Origin: AWTP1-13 sp963827545
GTDB lineage: Bacteria; Pseudomonadota; Alphaproteobacteria; Rhizobiales; Hyphomicrobiaceae
Direction of reading: 5' to 3'
Assembly: GCA_963827545.1 (NCBI GenBank)
Contig: CAWHBI010000002.1
Coordinates: 1 to 64,000 of the forward strand
Length of the DNA: 64,000 nt
Shown: positions 12,027-20,187 of the stretch, in pieces
How the letters are laid out: each line of letters starts with the position of its first letter
How positions within the stretch are numbered: position 1 is the stretch's first letter
Program-made: the position numbers and the translations under genes
The notes under the pieces: generated by a model
The model's input: only the letters and a program-made list of their open reading frames with translations
What the model was told of the DNA's origin: nothing
Database searches by the model: none

Positions 12027-12929
12027 TCAGACCTTCATCTTGGGGTCGAGCCAGTCGCGCAGCGCATCGCCGAACAGGTTGAAGCCGAAGACGGCGAGCG
12101 AGATGGCGATGCCGGGGAAGATCGCGACCCAGGGCGCGCTCTCGGCATATTCCTGCGCCCCGCCCCTCAGCATGAGGCCCCAGGCGGGAACCGGCTCCTG
12201 CACGCCGAGCCCGAGGAACGACAGTGACGCCTCGATCAGGATCGCCTGACCCACGGCAGCCGTCATCATGATGAGGTAGGGCGCCATGACGTTCGGCACC
12301 ATGTGGCGCAGCACGATGCGCGCGTGGCTGAAGCCGCAGGCGCGCGCAGCATCGATATAGGGCGTCTCGCGCACGGCCAGCGCGCTCGAGCGCACCACGC
12401 GCGCGCAGCGCGGAATGAAGGGGATGGTGATGGCGATGATGACGTTGAAAGTGCCCGTGCCGAAGATGGACACCACGGCCAGAGCCAGGATGATCAGCGG
12501 GAACGCCATCACCACGTCCATGAGGCGCTGGAAGATGAGATCGAAGCGCCCGCCGAAGTAGGCGCTGGCCACGCCGAGGATGAGGCCGATGGTGGCGCCG
12601 ACGAAGGCTGAGACGAAACCGACCAGCAGCGCCGTGCGCGCGCCGTAGACGATGCGGGTGTAGAGGTCGCGCCCGAACTGATCGGTGCCGAGCCAATTGT
12701 CGGCGCTCGGCGGCTCCAGCATGGCGGCGAAGTTGTTGCGGGTGGGGTCGTGGACCGTCACCAGATCGGCCAACGCCGCCATGACGATCATGACGATGAC
12801 GACGAACCCGCCTGCCGCACCGAGCGGGTTCTGGGCGCAGAACTGCCACAGCAGGGCCAGGCGCGATGGCCTCGGCGGCGCGTGGTCGATTGCGGAGGCG
12901 GCGGGTGGGGACATGATTGCCATAAGCAC
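12027..12929 (-). CDS. dppC: Dpp/Opp-type ABC transporter permease, DppC-like
   Basis: A 300-residue permease. After a short cytoplasmic N-terminus it has the DppC landmarks HDPTRNNF, NWLGTDQFGRDLYTRIVYGA and GFVSAFVGATIGLILGVASA. The EAA loop for the ATPase is in ETPYIDAARACGFSHARIVL, and the protein ends SLAVFGFNLFGDALRDWLDP. It forms the inner-membrane channel with the DppB-like protein whose gene lies just upstream in the same direction; the two genes are separated by four bases. No DppD/DppF ATPase genes are present beside them. The ligand (peptide, nickel, heme or other) is not determined by sequence. Confidence 0.9.
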   Translation of the reverse strand: MLMAIMSPPAASAIDHAPPRPSRLALLWQFCAQNPLGAAGGFVVIVMIVMAALADLVTVHDPTRNNFAAMLEPPSADNWLGTDQFGRDLYTRIVYGARTALLVGFVSAFVGATIGLILGVASAYFGGRFDLIFQRLMDVVMAFPLIILALAVVSIFGTGTFNVIIAITIPFIPRCARVVRSSALAVRETPYIDAARACGFSHARIVLRHMVPNVMAPYLIMMTAAVGQAILIEASLSFLGLGVQEPVPAWGLMLRGGAQEYAESAPWVAIFPGIAISLAVFGFNLFGDALRDWLDPKMKV

Positions 12930-12933
12930 CCCG

Positions 12934-13908
12934 TCAGCGGTTGTAGCGGATGCGCGGATCGAGCCACGCGTAGATGATGTCGACCACCAGGTTGGTGAAG
13001 GCGAAGATGCCGACCACCAGCATCACCAGCGCCTGGGTCATGTTGTAGTCGTGGTTGGCGACCGATTCCACGAACAGCTTGCCGAGCCCGTTGAGGTTGA
13101 ACACCTGCTCGGTGACGACCAGGCCGCCCATCAGGAAGGCGAACTCGATGCCGATGATGGTGATCACGGGCAGCAGCGCGTTGCGGAGCGCGTGCCGACG
13201 CACGATCAGCTTCTGGAATACGCCCTTGGCGCGTGCGGTGCGCACGTAGTCCTCGCGCAGCACCTCGAGCATGGCCGAGCGGGTCATGCGGGTGGCGACG
13301 GCAGAATAGCGATAGCCGGTGGCGAGCGCCGGCCAGACCAGCATGCTCAGGTTGTGGATGGGGTCGACCCAGATAGGCACGTAGGTGATGGGCGGCATCC
13401 ACGGCGTACCGAACCAGGCCTTGGAGGTGATCAGGATGCCGAGGATGATCAGGATGCCGAGCCAGAAGGACGGCATGGCGACGCCGGCGATGGAGAACGC
13501 CCGCACCACGTAGTCGACCCAGGTGTTGTGTTTCACGGCGGAGATGGTGCCGAGCGGGATGGCGAGCAGGATCGCCGTCAAGGTCGCCATGATGGCGACC
13601 TGCAGCGAGAGCTGGAAGCGCAGGCCGATCTCGTCGATGATGGGGCGGCCGGTCCACATGGACGTGCCGAAGTCGAAGGTGGCCAGGCCCTTGATGAAGA
13701 CCAGGAACTGCACCAGCACGGGCTGATCGGTGCCGATCTCGGCGCGGCAGTTCTTCAAGACCTGCGGATCGACGCCGCCGCCGCCGGTAGCGAGCCGCAA
13801 GACGCAGATGTCGCCGGGAATGAGACGCATCAGGAGAAAGACGAGCACGGCTGCCCCGAACAGCGTCGGGACCATCAAGAGAACGCGCTTGAGGATGTAG
13901 ATGAGCAT
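12934..13908 (-). CDS. dppB: Dpp/Opp-type ABC transporter permease, DppB-like
   Basis: A 324-residue inner-membrane permease starting MLIYILKRVLLMVPTLFGAA, the usual DppB opening, followed by MRLIPGD. The ATPase-contacting EAA loop is VLREDYVRTARAKGVFQKLI, and the C-terminus reads NLVVDIIYAWLDPRIRY. The periplasmic segment after MRLIPGD carries an unusual Gly-rich stretch (ATGGGGVDPQVLKNC) with two cysteines. It is the middle gene of dppA-dppB-dppC, 87 bases downstream of the binding-protein gene. Confidence 0.92.
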   Translation of the reverse strand: MLIYILKRVLLMVPTLFGAAVLVFLLMRLIPGDICVLRLATGGGGVDPQVLKNCRAEIGTDQPVLVQFLVFIKGLATFDFGTSMWTGRPIIDEIGLRFQLSLQVAIMATLTAILLAIPLGTISAVKHNTWVDYVVRAFSIAGVAMPSFWLGILIILGILITSKAWFGTPWMPPITYVPIWVDPIHNLSMLVWPALATGYRYSAVATRMTRSAMLEVLREDYVRTARAKGVFQKLIVRRHALRNALLPVITIIGIEFAFLMGGLVVTEQVFNLNGLGKLFVESVANHDYNMTQALVMLVVGIFAFTNLVVDIIYAWLDPRIRYNR

Positions 13909-13995
13909 GGCTTCACGGTGAGCCCAGAGCCCCAGCTGGCACGCAACAAAGGCCAGCCAGCCGGGGCCGCAAGCGCGCCTGCAGGCGTCGCGCTG

Positions 13996-15600
13996 CTACT
14001 TGTCGATCCAGACCACCGAGAGGTCCTGGTTCAGGTAGTGGCTGGGCGTGATCTTCCACCCTTTCATGTAGGTCCGGTGCGCGATGATGCGGTACCACCA
14101 CAGGGTGATAAAGTTGTGGGCCTGCTCGTCCAGCACGCGCCGCTCGTAGGCCCGCATCAGCTTCTTCTGCTCGGCTACGTCGGCCGTCCTGTTCATGGCG
14201 TCGTGCAGCCTGTTCAGCTCCGGATCCTCGAACTTGCCGTACTGGTCGCCGGCATCGGGCAGGAACTTGGAGACGTCGACCAGCGGGTTGACGATCGACT
14301 GGCAGTTGAAGTCCATCGTCACGTCGAAATTCGCGTTCTCCAACGATGCGTAGAACGGCCCTGTCGCCTCCACCTTCTGGTCGACCGTGATGCCGACCTG
14401 CTTCCACTGGTCGATCAGCCACGTGCCGACGATGGTGTAGGGCTGGTCGATGCCTCGGTTGAGCAGCGTGAACTTGAGGTTGGGGACGCCGGCCTCCTTG
14501 AGGAGCCGCTTTGCCTCCTCGCGCGACTTGTTGATGTCGGTCCAGTAGCCGGCAATCTTCTCCAGCTCCGCATTCGGCGTCGCCAATGGATGGCCGGGGA
14601 AGGCCACACCGCCGACCGCCTTGACAATGGCGATTTTGGAGAGGTCCTTGGATCCGCCCCAGCGATCCACGGAAAGCGTCAGCGCCCTGCGCACGCGCAC
14701 ATCGTCGAACGGCTTGTTCTTGTGGTTGGGCGTGACGAGGAGTGAGCAGTTCCAGTCGCTTTCCTGCACCGTGATGTCCTTGCCGAGGGCAGCGACGAGA
14801 TCGTCACGGCTCTTGGGAGGAAGGCCGCGGAACTCGGCTGCTGCCTGGTCGCCACGGATCGCCTGCACACGCAGGGTCTGCGTCTTGGCGAAGATCGCCT
14901 CGAAGCCGTCGAGGTAGGGCCTGCCCTTATGGTAGTAGTTGGGATTGCGCTTGCCGCGCACGAGCGCGCCCGCCTCACGCGAGTCGAACACGAACGGGCC
15001 CGAGCCCATCACGTTCTTCTCGTACCAGCGCTGGTCCTTGTCGAGGACCGCCTTCGAGTAGACGAAGTTGTAGGGCGTTGCGAGCGATGGGATGAAGGCG
15101 CCGGAGGGGTGTTTGAGCTTGAACACCAACGTTTCGTCGTCGGGGGCAGTTACGCTCTCAACCATGCTGAACTGCGCCTTGCGCGCGCTCGAGATCCCCT
15201 GGGGCGGGAAGACGATGCGCTGGAAGGTGGCGTGCACGTCCTTGGCGGTCAGAGCCGAGCCGTCGTGGAACTTGACGTCCTTGCGAATCTTGAACGTGTA
15301 GGACTTGCCGCCGTCTTCCGGCTCGGGCATCTCCGCGCACAGGTCGCACACGAAGTCGCCGGGTGCGGCGGGATTCTCCGGGTTCACCCGGATCAGCGTG
15401 CTGTAGAACGGCGCAATCGGGTGGATGAGGGCGAACGTCGTCTCCTTGTGACCATCGAAGCTAGGCGGCTCGTCGGGCACGACGAACTTGAGGATGCCGC
15501 CTGTCTTCGGCGTCTCGGCTCGAGCCGCCGGCGCCACGATCGGCACCGCGAAAAGCGCTGCCAGCATGGGCAGGGCGTATTTCCAGTTCAGGGGCTTCAT
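13996..15600 (-). CDS. dppA: Dpp/Opp-type ABC transporter substrate-binding protein
   Basis: A 534-residue family 5 extracellular solute-binding protein. It has a signal peptide ending PIVAPAARAE, then the family opening GGILKFVVPDEPPSFDGHKE, and KFHDGSALTAKDVHATFQRI, the hallmark of peptide-type receptors. The start at 15600 follows GGGAGGA with good spacing; the open frame continues to 15648 without a signal peptide. It delivers ligand to the DppB/DppC channel. The 164-base gap to the divergent lyase-family gene probably holds both promoters. The ligand is unknown. Confidence 0.92.
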   Translation of the reverse strand: MKPLNWKYALPMLAALFAVPIVAPAARAETPKTGGILKFVVPDEPPSFDGHKETTFALIHPIAPFYSTLIRVNPENPAAPGDFVCDLCAEMPEPEDGGKSYTFKIRKDVKFHDGSALTAKDVHATFQRIVFPPQGISSARKAQFSMVESVTAPDDETLVFKLKHPSGAFIPSLATPYNFVYSKAVLDKDQRWYEKNVMGSGPFVFDSREAGALVRGKRNPNYYHKGRPYLDGFEAIFAKTQTLRVQAIRGDQAAAEFRGLPPKSRDDLVAALGKDITVQESDWNCSLLVTPNHKNKPFDDVRVRRALTLSVDRWGGSKDLSKIAIVKAVGGVAFPGHPLATPNAELEKIAGYWTDINKSREEAKRLLKEAGVPNLKFTLLNRGIDQPYTIVGTWLIDQWKQVGITVDQKVEATGPFYASLENANFDVTMDFNCQSIVNPLVDVSKFLPDAGDQYGKFEDPELNRLHDAMNRTADVAEQKKLMRAYERRVLDEQAHNFITLWWYRIIAHRTYMKGWKITPSHYLNQDLSVVWIDK

Positions 15601-15821
15601 GTCGGATCCTCCCTTGGATTCTGACTTTGTTCCGGCAGCCACCGCCACAGTCTTTTTTGTGTACGACCAGCATCGTCCAATTCCAGGTCGTTTTCAAACC
15701 CCATTGTCGAGGCCTCGAAATGCGGCGCGTGAACCGTTAATCAGATGGGACGGAGCCCAAGCTGCGCCCAAGCTTTGGGCAGCGAGGCGGCGACACCAGC
15801 GCGCAACTCGAGGTGGAGAGC

Positions 15822-16688
15822 ATGCATCCGGGACAGAAGCTGAAGGCCGCACTGGCCGAGGAGCCTTTCGTGACCGCCCCCGGCGTGTACGACATGATCT
15901 CCGCCAAGATCGCTGACGGGCTGGGGTTCAGGGCGCTCTACATGACGGGATACGGGGTGTCCGCCTCGCACCTGGGGCTGCCGGACGCGGGGCTCGTCAG
16001 CTATGCCGAGATGCTGAGCCGGGTCGCCCAGATTTGCCAGGGCACGTCGACCCCCGTCATCTGCGATGCCGACACCGGTTTCGGCGGCCTGCTCAACGTA
16101 GAGCGCACGGTCCGGGGCTACGAGGCCGCCGGCGCCGCCGCAATCCAGATCGAGGACCAGGTGTTTCCGAAACGCTGCGGGCACACCCCGGGGCGGCGCG
16201 TGGTGCCTGCCAAGGACATGGTGCGCAAGATCGAGGTGGCGGCCGCCAGCCGCGCCTCGCCTGACTTTCTGATCGTTGCCCGCACTGACGCGCGCACGCA
16301 GCACGGGCTCGACGAGGCCCTGCGGCGCGGCGAGGCCTACGCCAAGGCCGGGGCCGACATACTCTTCATCGAGAGCCCCGAGAGCGAGGAGGAGATGGCG
16401 CGCATAGGCCGGCATTTCGACGTGCCGCTGCTCGCCAACATGGCCGATGGAGGCCGTACGCCGATCCTGTCCAGGGAGAGGCTCCAGGCGCTCGGCTACA
16501 GAATGGCGATCTTTCCGGCGACTGGATTCCTTGCGACGGCCAAGGCCCTGGAGCATGTCTATGGCGTGCTCAGAGAGCGAGGGTCGAGCGACACGCTGGG
16601 TTCGGAGCTTTACTCGTTCGACAGGTTCTGCCGCATGATCGGCTTCGAGCACGTGTGGGAGTTCGAGAAGAGCTGGCCGGAGGCGTGA
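15822..16688 (+). CDS. Isocitrate lyase/PEP mutase superfamily enzyme
   Basis: A 288-residue TIM-barrel enzyme of the PEP mutase/methylisocitrate lyase superfamily. The N-terminal FVTAPGVYDMISAKIADGLG, the metal/substrate loop VICDADTGFGGLLNVERTVR and the catalytic-loop signature EDQVFPKRCGHTPGR are all present, then LIVARTDART. Members cleave or form C-C bonds next to a carboxylate (2-methylisocitrate, oxaloacetate, carboxyphosphonoenolpyruvate). The exact substrate cannot be assigned. ATG 15822 follows GAGGTGGAG; an in-frame GTG at 15813 is an alternative. It is divergent from the Dpp operon, so it may process an imported compound, but that is speculation. Confidence 0.87.
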   Translation: MHPGQKLKAALAEEPFVTAPGVYDMISAKIADGLGFRALYMTGYGVSASHLGLPDAGLVSYAEMLSRVAQICQGTSTPVICDADTGFGGLLNVERTVRGYEAAGAAAIQIEDQVFPKRCGHTPGRRVVPAKDMVRKIEVAAASRASPDFLIVARTDARTQHGLDEALRRGEAYAKAGADILFIESPESEEEMARIGRHFDVPLLANMADGGRTPILSRERLQALGYRMAIFPATGFLATAKALEHVYGVLRERGSSDTLGSELYSFDRFCRMIGFEHVWEFEKSWPEA

Positions 16689-16798
16689 AGCCGCGCCGGG
16701 CCTCGGCACGAGCGCCCCGTTTACCGGACAGACAATAGAGTTGCCCCGCCCAACTCCCGCCCATTGCGCCATGGGCAATTCCCCATTAAAATCCGCGA

Positions 16799-18322
16799 AT
16801 GAGCGCAGCCACCGAAGCCCTGCTGGCCGAAATCGAAGCGTTCCTGGCCCGGAGCGGCCTGACGCCCACCAAGTTCGGCATCGCCGCCGTCAACGACGGG
16901 CATCTGGTGGCCAATCTGCGCCGGGGGCACAGCATCACCTTGAAGACCGCCGACAAGGTGCGGGCCTATATGCGCGAGCAGCGCGATCGCGACCAAGGTA
17001 AACCGTTAACCTTACCGGGTGTTTCACGTGAAACATCCAGGGGTCGACGCATCGTTTTGATCATCGGCGGCGGCATCGCCGCCTACAAGTGCCTCGACTT
17101 GATCCGGCGTTTGCGCGAGCGCGGCGTCGGGGTGCGGGCGGTGATGACCCGGGCGGCGCAGGAATTCATCACCCCGCTGTCGGTCGGGGCCCTCAGCAGC
17201 GAGCGCGTGTTCACCGACCTGTTCGACCTCGACGACGAGCGCGAGATCGGCCACATCCGCCTCTCCAGGGACGCCGACCTGATCGTGGTCGCGCCGGCCA
17301 CCGCCGACCTGCTGGCCAAGATGGCCGGCGGGCATGCCGACGACCTCGCCTCCTCAGTTCTGATGGCCACCGACAAGCCGGTGCTGGTGGCGCCAGCCAT
17401 GAACCCGCGCATGTGGCTCAATCCGGCCACGCGGCGCAACGTGGCGCTGCTGGAGGCCGACGGGGCGCAGTTCGTCGGCCCCAATATCGGCGAGATGGCG
17501 GAGCGCGGCGAGGCGGGGCCTGGGCGGCTCGTCGAGGTGCCGGAGCTGGTGGCGGCGATCGAGGAGATGCTGGCGTCCCCCTCGATAACCCCCACCCCTA
17601 GCCCCTCCCCGCACTTAGAGGGCGCGCCTCCGGCGCGACGGGGAGGAGATCTCCCCCTTGGCGGCCGGCATGTGCTTGTCACCAGCGGGCCGACGCATGA
17701 GCCGATCGATCCCGTCCGCTACATCGCCAACCGATCCTCCGGCAAGCAGGGCGCCGCCATCGCCGCCGAGGCCGCGGCGCTAGGGGCCCGTGTGACCCTC
17801 GTGTCCGGCCCGACCGGCGTTGCGCCGCCGGCCGGCGTCGACTTGGTCAAAGTGGAAACGGCGCGCGAGATGTTGGAAGCCGTGCGTGCCGCCCTGCCCG
17901 CCGACATCGCCATCTTCGCCGCGGCGGTGGCCGACTGGCGCGTCGCCAGCCAATCGCGTGAGAAGATCAAGAAGGGCGGCAGGGGGACGCCGAGCCTGGC
18001 GCTCGTCGAGAACCCCGACATCCTGAAAACCATCGCCTCCGACCGCACCGGCCGGCGCCCGCCCCTCGTCATCGGCTTTGCCGCCGAGACCGAGGATGTG
18101 ATCGAGCACGCCAGGAAGAAGCGCAAAGCCAAGGGCTGCGACTGGATCGTTGCCAACGACGTCTCGCCCGAGACCGGCATCATGGGCGGCGACCGGAACC
18201 ATGTTCACCTGATAACGGCCGAAGGCCTGGAGAGCTGGCCGGACCTCGACAAAACGCAAGTGGCACACCGCCTTGTCGCACGTGCCGCCGCATGGCTCGC
18301 CGGGCACACGGCCGTGACATGA
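16799..18322 (+). CDS. coaBC: CoaBC with an N-terminal HTH-like extension
   Basis: Bifunctional coenzyme A enzyme. The flavin-dependent CoaC half decarboxylates 4'-phosphopantothenoylcysteine and the CoaB half ligates phosphopantothenate to cysteine. CoaC starts near residue 84 (VLIIGGGIAAYKCLDLIRRL), with VVAPATADLLAKMAGG and PAMNPRMW. CoaB begins near 290 (VLVTSGPTHEPIDPVRYIAN; AAAVADWR; IGFAAETED). Residues 1-65 are an added helix-turn-helix-like segment (GLTPTKFGIAAVNDGHLVAN) normally seen as a separate small protein. No ATG or GTG lies in frame at the usual CoaC start, so the fusion is required as the sequence stands. The junction holds a parS site, and a palindromic repeat supplies the Pro-rich linker between CoaC and CoaB. 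Confidence 0.93.
   Translation: MSAATEALLAEIEAFLARSGLTPTKFGIAAVNDGHLVANLRRGHSITLKTADKVRAYMREQRDRDQGKPLTLPGVSRETSRGRRIVLIIGGGIAAYKCLDLIRRLRERGVGVRAVMTRAAQEFITPLSVGALSSERVFTDLFDLDDEREIGHIRLSRDADLIVVAPATADLLAKMAGGHADDLASSVLMATDKPVLVAPAMNPRMWLNPATRRNVALLEADGAQFVGPNIGEMAERGEAGPGRLVEVPELVAAIEEMLASPSITPTPSPSPHLEGAPPARRGGDLPLGGRHVLVTSGPTHEPIDPVRYIANRSSGKQGAAIAAEAAALGARVTLVSGPTGVAPPAGVDLVKVETAREMLEAVRAALPADIAIFAAAVADWRVASQSREKIKKGGRGTPSLALVENPDILKTIASDRTGRRPPLVIGFAAETEDVIEHARKKRKAKGCDWIVANDVSPETGIMGGDRNHVHLITAEGLESWPDLDKTQVAHRLVARAAAWLAGHTAVT
17020..17035. promoter_or_regulatory. parS: parS centromere site (perfect 16-bp match)
   Basis: TGTTTCACGTGAAACA, a perfect palindrome identical to the consensus ParB-binding site that is conserved across bacterial phyla. 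It lies inside coaBC, at the junction between the HTH-like extension and the CoaC domain, and codes for VSRET. ParB loads at such sites near the replication origin. An imperfect 19-base palindrome lies just upstream at 16995-17013. Confidence 0.9.
17577..17661. repeat. Palindromic repeat inserted in frame in coaBC
   Basis: CCCCTCCCCGC and CGGGGAGGAG-type arms flank GGGCGCGCCTCCGGCGCG. It resembles the CTCTCCCC...GGGGAGAG repeats at 28.1, 29.7, 31.2 and 43.6 kb but keeps the reading frame, coding for a Pro/Ser/Gly-rich linker between CoaC and CoaB. Confidence 0.6.
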
Positions 18323-18864
18323 CCCGCAAGCCCCGCACGTCTCAGCAGCGCACCTTGCGCGTCACCGTCGTGCGCCTGCCGCACGCTCACGGCCTGGCAC
18401 TGCCGGCTTACCAGTCGGAGGGCGCGGCAGGCATGGACCTGCTCGCGGCGGTCGCGCGCACGATGGTCCTGCAGCCTGGCGCACGCGCGCTCGTGCCGAC
18501 CGGCCTGATCCTGCAGCTGCCTTCCGGCTACGAGGCGCAGGTGCGCCCGCGCTCGGGGCTCGCGCTGCGCCACGGCGTCACCGTGCTCAACAGCCCCGGC
18601 ACCATCGACTGCGACTACCGGGGCGAGGTGCAGGTGCTCATGATCAACCTCGGCGAGCGTCCGTTCCCCATCGCGCGAGGCGAGCGCATCGCTCAACTCG
18701 TGGTGCAGCGGGTGGCGCGCGTAAGGCTCACGGAGCAAGCCGCAGCCTCCGCCACGCGGCGCGGCGCAGGCGGCTTTGGATCGACAGGCATGGCTACCGG
18801 CGCGAAACCCAAGGCGCGCGCGGCGACGCCCCGCAAGGCGCGCCCGGCAGAGCGGCGGCGCTGA
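18319..18864 (+). CDS. dut: dUTP diphosphatase
   Basis: A 181-residue trimeric dUTPase that hydrolyses dUTP to dUMP and pyrophosphate, preventing uracil incorporation and feeding dTMP synthesis. The five motifs are visible: AGMDLLA, PRSGLALRHG, NSPGTIDCDYRGEV, RGERIAQLV and the C-terminal GAGGFGSTG that closes over the active site. A 23-residue basic tail (KPKARAATPRKARPAERR) follows motif V and is longer than usual. The ATG overlaps the coaBC stop (ATGA), so translation is probably coupled; coaBC-dut adjacency is common in alphaproteobacteria. Confidence 0.95.
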   Translation: MTRKPRTSQQRTLRVTVVRLPHAHGLALPAYQSEGAAGMDLLAAVARTMVLQPGARALVPTGLILQLPSGYEAQVRPRSGLALRHGVTVLNSPGTIDCDYRGEVQVLMINLGERPFPIARGERIAQLVVQRVARVRLTEQAAASATRRGAGGFGSTGMATGAKPKARAATPRKARPAERRR

Positions 18865-19045
18865 GAAGCGCACCGCGCCCATTACAGCCCGTTAATCATC
18901 GCACTGATTGTAACCAGACGGACACGGGCGCTGCCCGCCTTCAGGCCGCCTCAGGTCGACCGCGCTTTCGCCGTCACTTGATCGAAGCGCGGCCCAAAAA
19001 CCCGCGTACGTATAACGCGTTGCATCGAATCATTGAGGAAAGGGA

Positions 19046-20128
19046 ATGAGCATGCGTATTTGGTCTGCAGCACCTCTCGCGGCGGCGGCGTTCGCGACTT
19101 TGGGAGCCGCCGGCAGTCCTGCTTTCGCGGCGCCCGAGCAGAAGATTTCCGGCCCCCACACGCACGAGAACCTCGCCATCTATTTCATCCACGGCACCAG
19201 CGCCGGCGGTCCCGTGCCGCTCACTCTGGCGGAGGCGCTGACCAAGGGCCGCGTACAGGTCATCGAGACCGGCCGCGTCAACGAGCTGCAGATCGAGAAC
19301 ACTGGCGAGGAGGAGGTCTTCATCCAGGCCGGCGACATCGTCAAGGGCGGCCGCCAGGACCGCGTTCTGACGGTGAGCTTCCTGCTGCCGCCGAGGTCGG
19401 GAATGGTGCCCATCGCCTCGTTCTGCGTGGAGGCGGGCCGCTGGTCGGGGCGCGGCACCGAGGACTCCACCCGCTTCTCGAGCGCCGCCGATGCGATGCC
19501 GTCGCGCCAGGCGCTGATCGTCATGTCGGCGCCGCCGCCGAGCACGGCGCCGGTGGGACCGAGGCCGGCCGGCGCACAAAACATCGCCCAGCACGGCGGC
19601 GATACCCCCAATCGGCAGCAGCAGGTGTGGGATTCGGTCGCCAAGGTCCAGGCCGACCTTTCGACCGGCCTCAACGCGCCTGTGGCCGCGCCGCAGTCGA
19701 GCACCAGTCTTCAGCTTTCGCTCGAGCATGAGAAGGTCAAGGAGGCGAGGACGGCCTACATCGCCGCACTCGAGGCGCAGGGTCTCCAGGAAGGCGACGT
19801 GGTCGGCTACATCGTCGCCATCAACGGCAAGACGGTCAGCGCCAACATCTATCCCTCCAACGGGCTGTTCCAGAAGATGTGGAAGAAGCAGCTGGCCGCG
19901 GTCATCACCGAGGCTATCGGTGACAGGGCGGGATTAGAGCCAGCCTCTCCCCCGCCGACCACTGCGGCGGCCGGCGAGTTTCTGGCCGCGGCCGAAAAGG
20001 GCACTGCGCAGGAGCGCGAAACGGCCGCCAGCATGCGCCAGGAGACGCGTGACAGCTCCGGCGCGCTCTACAACGAAGCCCGCCGGGACAAAGGCGGCTG
20101 GGTGCACAAGAACTACCTGAGGAAGTAG
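19046..20128 (+). CDS. Secreted ARPP-1 (DUF6569) family protein
   Basis: A 360-residue exported protein with a signal peptide ending AAGSPAFAAP. The body matches the ARPP-1/DUF6569 pattern: ENLAIYFIHG, LTLAEALTKGRVQVIETGRV, FIQAGDIVKGGRQDRVLTVS, VPIASFCVEAGRWSGRG. The C-terminal half contains VGYIVAINGKTVSANIYPSN, typical of the same family, and a charged tail. The family has no established biochemical role; a periplasmic or cell-surface location follows from the signal peptide. AGGAAAGGGA precedes the ATG. It stands alone, 181 bases after dut, and ends 31 bases before the first IS110 copy. Confidence 0.85.
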   Translation: MSMRIWSAAPLAAAAFATLGAAGSPAFAAPEQKISGPHTHENLAIYFIHGTSAGGPVPLTLAEALTKGRVQVIETGRVNELQIENTGEEEVFIQAGDIVKGGRQDRVLTVSFLLPPRSGMVPIASFCVEAGRWSGRGTEDSTRFSSAADAMPSRQALIVMSAPPPSTAPVGPRPAGAQNIAQHGGDTPNRQQQVWDSVAKVQADLSTGLNAPVAAPQSSTSLQLSLEHEKVKEARTAYIAALEAQGLQEGDVVGYIVAINGKTVSANIYPSNGLFQKMWKKQLAAVITEAIGDRAGLEPASPPPTTAAAGEFLAAAEKGTAQERETAASMRQETRDSSGALYNEARRDKGGWVHKNYLRK

Positions 20129-20187
20129 CTCCTGGCGATTTCGTAGATTTCGTAGTTTCGTAGCAACCGTTTTGTTTCGGTAGCGCG

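Noticed and set aside
12685..14745. 686-residue open frame on the plus strand
   Set aside because: It lies antisense to dppC, dppB and dppA, is rich in His/Asp/Gly/Arg as typical for complements of GC-rich genes, and shows no family motif.
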